13,496 bases of DNA from JAWLBW01 sp041687475 (GTDB lineage Bacteria; J088; JAWLBW01): the NCBI GenBank assembly GCA_041687475.1, contig JAWLBW010000109.1, positions 1 through 13,496 of the forward strand, written 5' to 3'. The notes under the pieces were generated by a model. That model did no database searches and was not told where the DNA came from. It saw only the letters and a list, made by a program, of their open reading frames with translations. Made by a program: the position numbers and the translations under genes. Of this stretch, positions 6,669 through 12,384 are shown piece by piece. Numbering within the stretch: the stretch's first letter is position 1; the number at the start of each line of letters is the position of its first letter.

Positions 6669-7718
6669 ATGAAGGAAGTGCTCATCACGGGCGGCGCGGG
6701 CTACATTGCCACGCACACGTGTGTCGAACTGGTGGCGGCGGGTTATCGCCCCGTGCTCATCGACAACCTGAGCAACAGCAAGCGCGAGGCGGTGCGCCGG
6801 GTCGAACGTATAGTGGAACAGTCGCTTCCCTTCTACGAACTCGACATTCGCGACCGCAGCGGGCTTGAAGACCTGCTCTCGCGACACGACATCGGCTCGG
6901 TCATACATTTCGCGGGATTGAAGGCGGTGGGCGAATCGGTGGCCCAGCCCCTGCGCTATTACGACAACAACGTCGCCGGCACGGTTACGCTCTGTGAGGT
7001 ACTTGCCGAAGCGCAGGTCAAAACCCTTGTTTTCAGTTCGTCGGCCACCGTGTACGGAACGCCGCCTACGGTACCCATCAGGGAAGACTTTCCGGTGGGC
7101 GCCACCACCAACCCCTACGGTCGCAGCAAGTACATGGTCGAAGAGATTCTTCGCGACCTTCACCTTTCCGACGCGGCCTGGCGCATCGCCCTTTTGCGGT
7201 ACTTCAACCCGGTCGGCGCCCACCCGAGCGGACTCATCGGCGAAGACCCCAACGACGTACCGAACAACCTCATGCCGTTCGTGGCGCAAGTTGCCGTGGG
7301 CAAGCGCGAGAAGCTCAGGATCTTCGGCAGCGATTACCCGACCCCCGACGGCACGGGCGTGCGTGATTACATTCACGTCGTCGACCTGGCCCTCGGCCAC
7401 GTTGCCGCGCTGCGGTACCTCGAGCAGAACGAGGGCGTGGCCACCGTGAACCTGGGCACCGGAAAGGGCTACAGCGTGCTCGACATGATCAAGGCCTTCG
7501 AAGCAGCCAGCGGCCGCGTTGTGCCCTGCGAAACCGTAGACCGTCGCCCCGGCGATATTGCCTGTTGTTATGCCGAACCGACCCTGGCAGAGCGCCTTTT
7601 CGGGTGGAAGGCGACCCGCGGCATTGCCGCAATGTGCGCCGACACCTGGCGTTGGCAGTCGCAAAACCCCGACGGGTATACGTGCGGCACGGATGCAAGG
7701 GGGACGTCGGACGGCTGA
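6669..7718 (+). CDS. galE: UDP-glucose 4-epimerase
   Basis: GalE interconverts UDP-glucose and UDP-galactose with bound NAD in the cytosol (Leloir pathway and supply of galactose for surface polysaccharide). This 349-residue protein follows E. coli GalE almost end to end. It has the Rossmann motif TGGAGYIA (7-14), DNLSNSK (32-38), VIHFAGLKAVGES (78-90), SSSATVYG (123-130; catalytic Ser125), YGRSK (150-154; Tyr150 and Lys154), LRYFNPVGAHPSG (176-188) and DGTGVRDYIHVVDLA (227-241). The third glycine of GxxGxxG is Ala14. The normal protein should end near WRWQSQNPDGY (327-337); here 12 more residues (TCGTDARGTSDG) follow. They and the TGA are encoded by a repeat module. ATG 6669 matches the usual GalE start; an in-frame ATG at 6630 would add 13 residues. 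The SD is weak (AGGACAGG, 12 bases upstream). The convergent neighbour encodes an AI-2E-family protein. Confidence 0.96.
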   Translation: MKEVLITGGAGYIATHTCVELVAAGYRPVLIDNLSNSKREAVRRVERIVEQSLPFYELDIRDRSGLEDLLSRHDIGSVIHFAGLKAVGESVAQPLRYYDNNVAGTVTLCEVLAEAQVKTLVFSSSATVYGTPPTVPIREDFPVGATTNPYGRSKYMVEEILRDLHLSDAAWRIALLRYFNPVGAHPSGLIGEDPNDVPNNLMPFVAQVAVGKREKLRIFGSDYPTPDGTGVRDYIHVVDLALGHVAALRYLEQNEGVATVNLGTGKGYSVLDMIKAFEAASGRVVPCETVDRRPGDIACCYAEPTLAERLFGWKATRGIAAMCADTWRWQSQNPDGYTCGTDARGTSDG

Positions 7719-7745
7719 CGGCTGACGGCGGTGCGTACAGCACGG
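7681..7745. repeat. Repeat module R1, overlapping the galE 3' end
   Basis: On the reverse strand this module reads (core)-CCGCCGTCAGCCGTCAGCC-(gap)-(core). The core CCGTGCTGTACG is at 7734-7745 and a variant, CCGTGCCGCACG, at 7681-7692. Its centre is a 7-bp array at 7702-7729 (GGACGTC, GGACGGC, TGACGGC, TGACGGC on the plus strand). The galE stop codon (7716-7718) is one of the TGA triplets inside the array. The 20 bp at 7681-7700, reverse complemented, match the module at 2299-2318 at 18 of 20 positions. Confidence 0.78.
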
Positions 7746-7786
7746 ATAACCGAATTTTCGACGGATTACCCGGCAATCCCCGGTAG

Positions 7787-7806
7787 CCCGTCGGCATGCC
7801 GACGGG
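7787..7806. repeat. Perfect 20-bp palindrome preceded by GTAG (REP-like)
   Basis: CCCGTCGGCA at 7787-7796 is followed directly by its reverse complement at 7797-7806, with no mismatch. As RNA it folds into an 8-bp stem with a CATG loop. The bases GGTAG precede it at 7782-7786. A GTAG head before a GC hairpin is the layout of REP elements in some gammaproteobacteria, but with one copy and no RAYT transposase here the label is only a resemblance. There is no T run on either side, so it is not a canonical intrinsic terminator. Confidence 0.65.
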
Positions 7807-7810
7807 TGCG

Positions 7811-7852
7811 TGCAACCTTGCAATCGGAGACCGGCAAGAAAGGTTGCAAGGT
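7811..7852. repeat. Overlapping alternative inverted repeats
   Basis: Two 9-bp pairings compete for the same bases. TGCAACCTT (7811-7819) can pair with AAGGTTGCA (7840-7848), and ACCTTGCAA (7815-7823) can pair with TTGCAAGGT (7844-7852). Only one hairpin can form at a time. It lies in the non-coding spacer after galE. Confidence 0.6.
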
Positions 7853-7873
7853 CTGTAACCGGCTTCCCGAAGA

Positions 7874-7922
7874 CGTGCAGCACGGGGGGCGGCGAACGGC
7901 TGACGGCGGAGCAAGTACAACC
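7874..7922. repeat. Repeat module R2
   Basis: On the reverse strand this reads GTACTTGCTCCGCCGTCAGC, then CGTTCGCC, a C run, and the core CCGTGCTGCACG (7874-7885). It aligns with R1 and R3 through the shared CCGCSGTCAGCCGTTCG segment and the terminal core. Confidence 0.7.
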
Positions 7923-8186
7923 CAGACGGCGCTGTACGGATTCATGCTTCCTGCACGGCTGCACGGTACAGGTTCCCCCCTGCGCTTCGCTCCGGGTGGA
8001 ATGACAGGGATGCACGATTAACCTGGGCTCGCACCTACGATGCTCGCTGCCCGGCGCGCCCGGCGTCGCGGCTGCATACCGCGCGCCCCCTCCGTCCGCA
8101 GCCAGAAAAGCCGGCATGATGCACAGGCACAGCCAATGCCTGCTGGAAGCACCCCTCTGCGCCTCTGCGACTCCGTGTGTCCCGCA

Positions 8187-8245
8187 CCTGCAGCACCGGG
8201 ATACGAGGGTCTTCGAACGGCTGACCGCGGAATAAGTACAGCGCC
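8187..8245. repeat. Repeat module R3, next to the AI-2E-family stop codon
   Basis: On the reverse strand this reads GCGCTGTACTTATTCCGCGG, then TCAGCCGTTCGAAGACCC, and ends in GGTGCTGCAGG, a diverged core. It begins 3 bp after the stop codon of the AI-2E-family gene (stop 8249-8251, repeat edge 8245). R2 and R3 share GTACTT-N-TTCCGC/GCTCCGC and GTCAGCCGTTCG. Confidence 0.7.
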
Positions 8246-8248
8246 AGA

Positions 8249-9262
8249 TCAGCCACCCCTGCCGTAGGCGAAGCGTACGGTGGCCAGCATGATGGCAAGC
8301 ACGGGCGCGGCCAGAAAGGTTCCCAGCAGGCCGAAGAGGTTGCCCATACCCACGATGGCAAGGATGGTGAGCGCCGGAGGAAGCGAAACTTCGCGCGACA
8401 GCACGGCCGGTACGATGAGGTTGCCCTCGACCGACTGTACGAAACCCCACGCGACAACGACCCACAACGCCGTGGTCGTCGACATCGACAACCCGATGAG
8501 CAGCGGCCCCAGAAATGCAAGAAGCGGTCCGATGAAGGGAATGAGTTCGAACAGGCCCGCCGCTACGCCGAACAGCAGAGCGTATTCGATGCCGATGAGC
8601 GACAGCAGCAAGGTTACCATGCCGGCGATGAACAGCATGGAAACACCGGTCGCTTTCATCCACAGAACAAGCGTGCGCTCGGTGCGCGCCAACCATGTTC
8701 GCCCCCACGAACGCCAGGCAGGAGGCAGCAACCAGAGCGCGCCCTTGACGTATCGTTCAGGTGTCAGGGCGAGAAACAATGCGAAAAAAAAGACCGCCGT
8801 CGTGAGAACGAATCCCAGAAAGCCAAGGCCCAGATAGCTCAACGCATCGCGGGTCAGCCACGGCAGTGAGTCGGCCACCGCCCCGCCGGCGCCGTTCAAG
8901 TACGGTCGAAGCCGCCCGAGAAGGGGAGAAAAGTTCGCCTCCAGATCGGCCATGATTCCGGGCCACTGCTCGGCCAGCGCACCGAGTTGCGCCTTGACCG
9001 GGGCAGACAGCAGGTAAACGACGACTGCCAGCAGCCCGATCGAACCGCCGACCACGGCAAGGAGAACCGGCGTGCGGGGTATCACAGGCGACAGGAAGCC
9101 GCGCACCCACTCGGTTACCGCATTCCAGAATACAGCCAGCAGAACCGCGACCAGCACGAACAGCAACAGCCGGTGAAGTGCGACTCCCAATACAACGGCG
9201 CTCAATATGGCTGCCGTGACCAGAACCCGCCGCGCAAGAAGAACAATCTCGGACTTGTCCAA
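8249..9262 (-). CDS. AI-2E family transporter (PerM/UPF0118-like membrane protein)
   Basis: This 337-residue polytopic membrane protein has the usual length and pattern of the AI-2E exporter family. N-terminal hydrophobic helices (about 11-47 and 66-88) come first, then an amphipathic soluble segment (about 90-150), then a C-terminal cluster of helices. Family-typical stretches are FELIPFIGPLLAFLGP, VVAWGFVQSVEGNLIVPAVLS and LPPALTILAIVGMGNLFGLLGTFLAAPVLAI. Named members export autoinducer-2 or act as ion antiporters; the substrate here cannot be read from sequence. The start is TTG at 9262, backed by a strong SD, GGAAGAGAGG (9271-9280 on the reverse strand), 8 bases upstream. It follows the histidine kinase gene after 54 bp and is probably co-transcribed with it. 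A repeat module lies directly downstream of the stop. Confidence 0.92.
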   Translation of the reverse strand: MDKSEIVLLARRVLVTAAILSAVVLGVALHRLLLFVLVAVLLAVFWNAVTEWVRGFLSPVIPRTPVLLAVVGGSIGLLAVVVYLLSAPVKAQLGALAEQWPGIMADLEANFSPLLGRLRPYLNGAGGAVADSLPWLTRDALSYLGLGFLGFVLTTAVFFFALFLALTPERYVKGALWLLPPAWRSWGRTWLARTERTLVLWMKATGVSMLFIAGMVTLLLSLIGIEYALLFGVAAGLFELIPFIGPLLAFLGPLLIGLSMSTTTALWVVVAWGFVQSVEGNLIVPAVLSREVSLPPALTILAIVGMGNLFGLLGTFLAAPVLAIMLATVRFAYGRGG

Positions 9263-9316
9263 CAGTGGTGCCTCTCTTCCCCATTGTAAGCGGCGCCAGG
9301 CCGGTGGGGAAGAAGG

Positions 9317-11191
9317 TCAGCGCGGGGCCTCGGCTTCGGGCATGCTGTCGGCTTTTTCTCTGTCGGCCTTCCGCGCCAGGGGCAGCCATATGCGCACGGT
9401 CGTGCCCTGCTCCTTCACACTCTCGATTGAAATTCGCCCGCCCATGGCTTCGAGCAAGCGCCGAGACAGAGCGAGCCCGAGCCCACTGCCTTCATGCACG
9501 CGACTGAGTCCCTCCGACTCCTGGCGAAACTCTTCGAAGGCATGCGGAAGAAAGGCCTCGGACATCCCGACACCGGTGTCGGCGACGGTAATAAGGCAGA
9601 ACCCATCGGAGTCTTCCATGGCGGTAATGGAAATCAGCCCCTTTTCCGTATATCGAACGGCATTTCCCACGATGTTGAGAAAGACCTGCTCGTCGCGCCG
9701 CGCATCGCTGTGCAGAAACAGTCCGTCGTCCAAATCGACTTCGAGCCGCAGTCCCTTTTCCTCGGCCTGCGGCCGGAGCAGGGCAACGACATGCCCCAGG
9801 GTCTGCCCCAGTGGGTACGACGCGGGCTCCATGGGCATTTTTCCGGCCTCGAGGCGGGCCAGGTCAAGCATGTTGTTCAGCAAGCTCAACAGTCGTCGCC
9901 CCGAGCGATGAATCACGGCGGCGCCCGCTTCGAGCTCGGTGCCCTGCAGGCGTCGGGCAAGCACTTCGCCGAACCCGATCAGTCCGGTCAACGGTGTGCG
10001 AATCTCGTGACTCAGATTTGCCAGAATCGATGACTTGAGTCGCTCGGCCTCACGGGCCGCATCGCGGGCGCGCACCAGCTCGGCCTCGACACGTTTGCGC
10101 TCTTCGATCTCGGACGCCAACCGGTCCCGCGCCTCTTCGGCTGCCAGCGCTCGAATACGCTCGGCCTCGGCTTCCTTGCGGGCCGATATGTCGTGCGTAA
10201 CCCCCTGAATGGCGGTAACCTTGCCTTCTGCATTCCGAATGGCCGCAGCGTGTATTTCGCACCAGATAATCTGGCGGTCCTTGCGAATCTGGCGCACCTC
10301 TACAGCCAGGCGTTCGGCTCTGCCCTCCAGCATGTCGGCAATTCCCTGCGAAATAATCGGCATGTCTTCGGCCACGGTGAGTTCGTCGAGGTTCATCTGA
10401 ACGACTTCGTCGGGTTCGTAACCCATGACGTCGCGCACGGCTATCGACATATCGGTCAATCGTCGCGTGGCGACATCGAAACGCCAGATGAGAACCCCGC
10501 TCTGCTCGACAAGCAGGCGGTAACGACGCTCGCTTTCCTTGAGGGCCTGAATGGTTTCGCGCAGTTCACCCTGTTGCCGTACGAGCTCGTCGTGAAACGG
10601 GCGCCGCGCGCGCGCCCGTCGCTGCAACCGGCGCAGACGAGCGCGGAAAGAAGTATCGCGGCTGAAGGTAGCCAGCAAGGAACAGCAGTGATCGCCCAGG
10701 GTCAGGTCGACCTCGGCCCTCGGTTCGCCGATCACGGTGGGCAGATCGCTGTAGGCCGCTTTGGCGAGGCGAAAAAACTGAGGCGAATCACGGCGTCCGG
10801 CCTCGATTCGCATGTCGATACGGGCTTGCGTATCGGAAAGCCACTCGGCCTGGGCGTGAACGGTCGAGAACAGGTGCGGTCCGAACCACCGGTTGTTCAA
10901 CGTAACAAGGGTGTGAATGTCGGCGGCCACCCGCAGGGGACGCTTGACGAAACGAATGCCCGGGTTGTCGCTCCACTTCTCGCCCAGCTTGCTCAGCGCC
11001 TCCGGCCCGCCGAGCCCCTCTTCGAGTCTGGCGAGAAATTCGGCGTAATCGTCCCACGCCACGCGCTGTCGCGGGTCGCGAAGCTCGCGCTCGGAAAAGT
11101 CGAGCCCGTCGACAAGGCGACCGACATCAAGCCCTGCTTCACGGGCCGCCGTAAGAAGGAAGGGAAATACGCGGGTAGAAACTTCGGACAC
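9317..11191 (-). CDS. Soluble PAS-domain sensor histidine kinase
   Basis: This 624-residue protein has no signal peptide or membrane helix, so it is predicted to be cytosolic. Residues 1-180 form an N-terminal domain I cannot name firmly. Its first 75 residues resemble the arabinose-binding-like N-terminus of some AraC-type regulators, so it may sense a small ligand. A basic linker (RLRRLQRRARARR, 185-197) is followed by a PAS domain (about 222-338, ending TAIQGVTHDISARKEAE) and a long coiled coil (340-390). The kinase core has H-box His395 (NLSHEIRTPL), N-box NIVGNAVRYTEKG (506-518), G1 DTGVGM (538-543), the F-box region FEEF and G2 GSGLGLAL (568-575). No receiver domain or response regulator is present nearby. 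GTG 11191 is supported by AAGAGG (11199-11204), 7 bases upstream. The AI-2E-family gene follows 54 bp downstream. Confidence 0.93.
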   Translation of the reverse strand: MSEVSTRVFPFLLTAAREAGLDVGRLVDGLDFSERELRDPRQRVAWDDYAEFLARLEEGLGGPEALSKLGEKWSDNPGIRFVKRPLRVAADIHTLVTLNNRWFGPHLFSTVHAQAEWLSDTQARIDMRIEAGRRDSPQFFRLAKAAYSDLPTVIGEPRAEVDLTLGDHCCSLLATFSRDTSFRARLRRLQRRARARRPFHDELVRQQGELRETIQALKESERRYRLLVEQSGVLIWRFDVATRRLTDMSIAVRDVMGYEPDEVVQMNLDELTVAEDMPIISQGIADMLEGRAERLAVEVRQIRKDRQIIWCEIHAAAIRNAEGKVTAIQGVTHDISARKEAEAERIRALAAEEARDRLASEIEERKRVEAELVRARDAAREAERLKSSILANLSHEIRTPLTGLIGFGEVLARRLQGTELEAGAAVIHRSGRRLLSLLNNMLDLARLEAGKMPMEPASYPLGQTLGHVVALLRPQAEEKGLRLEVDLDDGLFLHSDARRDEQVFLNIVGNAVRYTEKGLISITAMEDSDGFCLITVADTGVGMSEAFLPHAFEEFRQESEGLSRVHEGSGLGLALSRRLLEAMGGRISIESVKEQGTTVRIWLPLARKADREKADSMPEAEAPR

Positions 11192-11217
11192 AGATATGCC
11201 TCTTCATCCGGCCTCAA

Positions 11218-11236
11218 ATGTTACTGGCTGTAACAT
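11218..11236. promoter_or_regulatory. Perfect inverted repeat ATGTTAC-N5-GTAACAT, putative operator of the kinase operon
   Basis: Seven-base perfect arms (11218-11224 and 11230-11236) flank TGGCT. The site lies 27-45 bases upstream of the kinase start and just downstream of a good -10 box (11252-11257, reverse strand). It would span roughly +9 to +27 of the transcript, a classic repressor position. The arm length and spacing suit a dimeric helix-turn-helix regulator; its identity is unknown. Confidence 0.55.
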
Positions 11237-11251
11237 GAAGCCGGCGAAGGC

Positions 11252-11260
11252 ATTCTAGCA
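11252..11260 (-). promoter_or_regulatory. Extended -10 promoter for the histidine kinase operon
   Basis: The reverse strand reads TGC-TAGAAT: -10 TAGAAT (11252-11257; 5 of 6 matches) preceded by the extended TGn element (11258-11260). A -35 at normal spacing is poor (TTCCGT), which fits an extended -10 promoter. The start would be near 11245. Confidence 0.5.
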
Positions 11261-11280
11261 GACGCATCCGACGTACGGAA

Positions 11281-11307
11281 GAAAAAGAGGCGCCGCCTGC
11301 GAGCGGC
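11281..11307 (-). terminator. Probable weak intrinsic terminator after the second DUF983 gene
   Basis: On the reverse strand, GCCGC-TCGCAG-GCGGC (11303-11307 with 11292-11296) is followed after a few bases by TTTTTC (11281-11286). It begins 5 bp past the DUF983 stop. The stem is short and the T run sits 5 bases away, so efficiency may be modest. It separates the DUF983/reductase unit from the kinase promoter. Confidence 0.5.
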
Positions 11308-11312
11308 AACAG

Positions 11313-11672
11313 TCAGACCGGCGGCTCCTGCCCGTCGGGAAAGACACGATTCGTACGGTACAGCAGCCACAGCCATGAAGACTTGGCATAGCGGTAGGTA
11401 CCGAGGCATACGACGGCGGCTATGGCCATCAGCATGTATTCCGAACCGTCGAAGTCGCGATCGGTCATGAACATCCAGATCCACAGGGCGAAGGCGCCCA
11501 GGGTGCCGAATGAATACGAAGTAACGACGGGCCCGGTCCAGAGGCCGCCGTCGCGGTCGTACACCGCCTGACACGAGGGGCACTTCTCGTGCATCTCGTA
11601 AAGCCCCCGAAATACCGGCCCCTCACTGCAGTGCGGACACCTGTTGCCGAAAACGGTGCGAAGTAATGACAT
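11313..11672 (-). CDS. DUF983 family zinc-ribbon membrane protein (copy A)
   Basis: This 119-residue protein has a four-cysteine zinc ribbon near the N-terminus (C12, C15, C31, C34: RCPHC and CPSC) and the DUF983 hallmark EGPVFRGLYEMHEKC. Two or more membrane helices follow (about 47-69 and 78-95). The charged loop between them holds DRDFDG, and the segment after holds GTYRYAKSSWLW. DUF983 has no established biochemical function. It is a clear paralogue of the gene at 12385-12819, with shared GG-WTG, DFDG/SFDG-(E/Q)Y and YRY-K motifs. The reductase gene separates the two. The ATG at 11672 has only a close-set GAAGG upstream. It begins 41 bp after the reductase stop, past a stable hairpin, so it could be co-transcribed. 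Confidence 0.85.
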   Translation of the reverse strand: MSLLRTVFGNRCPHCSEGPVFRGLYEMHEKCPSCQAVYDRDGGLWTGPVVTSYSFGTLGAFALWIWMFMTDRDFDGSEYMLMAIAAVVCLGTYRYAKSSWLWLLYRTNRVFPDGQEPPV

Positions 11673-11686
11673 GCCTTCATTCTAGC

Positions 11687-11711
11687 CTTTTGCCGCCTTC
11701 GGCGGCAAAAG
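11687..11711. other. Stable 11-bp hairpin between reductase and DUF983 copy A
   Basis: CTTTTGCCGCC (11687-11697) pairs perfectly with GGCGGCAAAAG (11701-11711) around a 3-nt loop. The T's lie at the 5' side and the A's at the 3' side on both strands, so it lacks the 3' U tract of an intrinsic terminator. More likely it is an mRNA-stabilising or processing hairpin between two genes of one operon. Confidence 0.6.
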
Positions 11712-11713
11712 AC

Positions 11714-12382
11714 TCAGCTCTGGCCGTAAACCGGTACGACGGCGCCGTTGACGTCGTCGGCGTCGGCCGAACAGAGAAAACGCACGACCCGGCCGATGGA
11801 CTCGGGCCGTACCCACCTGCCGGCATCGGCATCGGGCATGGCCTTGCGGTTGGCGGCGGTGTCGATGATGCTCGGCAACACGACATGGGCGTGAATGCCG
11901 TGGGGCTTGCCCTCGATGGCCAACGTCTGCGTCAGGTTGACAAGCGCCGCCTTTGAAGCCGCATACGCCCCCAGGCCCGCGGTGGGCTGCACGGCCGGTC
12001 TGGCCCCCACCGTTACAACCCGCCCGTAGCCCTGCTCGCGCATGAGCGGAAACAGCGCCCGAGCGGCCAGAAAAGACGACCGCACATTCAGATCGAACAT
12101 GCGCCCCAGGTCTGCTGCGTCCGTATCGACGATGGGCCCGAACGTAAAGCCCCCGACCAGGCTGACAAGCAGGTCGATGCGGCCGAAGCGCTCGCGGGTT
12201 TTCTCTACGGCGGCCCCCACGCTCTTTTCCGAGAGCAAATCGGCTTCGACGTATTCGCCCACCTCGCCGGCCTGCCTGTCGACAACGACCACGCGGGCCC
12301 CCGCTTCGGCCAGAACACGACACACACCGACACCCAGGCCGCCGGCGCCGCCGGTTACAAACGCAACTTTCTCTTTCAACAT
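11714..12382 (-). CDS. Short-chain dehydrogenase/reductase, dihydropteridine-reductase-like
   Basis: This 222-residue protein has a Rossmann fold: TGGAGGLG (10-17) binds the dinucleotide, and Asp35 at the end of strand 2 (VVVVDRQ) suggests NAD(H) preference. YAASK (140-144) supplies catalytic Tyr140 and Lys144. The usual catalytic Ser, about 13 residues before Tyr, is Ala127 (VTVGARPA). This Ala substitution and the later VLPSIIDTAANRKAMPDAD stretch (168-186), followed by GRW, resemble vertebrate quinoid dihydropteridine reductase, recalled as having VLP--LDTP-NRK-MP-AD--SW. Regeneration of a reduced pterin is therefore possible but unproven. ATG 12382 lies 2 bp after the stop of the upstream DUF983 gene, with GGAGA 13 bases upstream. 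Reading the frame open to 12628 would only overlap that gene. Its neighbours on both sides are DUF983 paralogues. Confidence 0.87.
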   Translation of the reverse strand: MLKEKVAFVTGGAGGLGVGVCRVLAEAGARVVVVDRQAGEVGEYVEADLLSEKSVGAAVEKTRERFGRIDLLVSLVGGFTFGPIVDTDAADLGRMFDLNVRSSFLAARALFPLMREQGYGRVVTVGARPAVQPTAGLGAYAASKAALVNLTQTLAIEGKPHGIHAHVVLPSIIDTAANRKAMPDADAGRWVRPESIGRVVRFLCSADADDVNGAVVPVYGQS

Positions 12383-12384
12383 AA

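Larger units (their letters stand above)
7719..8248. repeat. Repeat-filled spacer between convergent galE and the AI-2E-family gene
   Basis: The 530 bp hold no credible gene. They contain the rest of R1, a perfect 20-bp palindrome (7787-7806), overlapping alternative hairpins (7811-7852), module R2 (7874-7922), octamer pairs TGCACGGC/TGCACGGT (7952-7967) and CCTCTGCG twice (8154-8169), and module R3 (8187-8245). The octamers at 8154-8169, continuing into ACTCCGTG, read on the other strand as CACGGAGT-CGCAGAGG-CGCAGAGG. This is the same style of word as GACACAAA-GACACAGA at 2156-2171. A long reverse-strand frame crosses the whole stretch and runs antisense to galE, but it is Cys/Arg-rich and word-like. 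Confidence 0.75.

Noticed and set aside
2030..8248. Insertion sequence or integron
   Set aside because: No transposase or integrase frame and no terminal inverted repeats bounding the mosaics were found; the modules are only tens of bases long.
6618..8708. Very long reverse-strand ORF (696 codons) antisense to galE and across the repeat spacer
   Set aside because: It overlaps strongly conserved galE and part of the AI-2E-family gene. Its product is Cys/Arg/His-rich with repeat-derived word-like stretches and no family features. This is typical of GC-rich shadow frames.
10193..11233. 346-codon plus-strand ORF antisense to the histidine kinase
   Set aside because: It overlaps the kinase's N-terminal and PAS domains and has no recognisable features or SD.
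11687..11711. Bidirectional terminator
   Set aside because: The T/A polarity is reversed on both strands, so no 3' U tract is produced.
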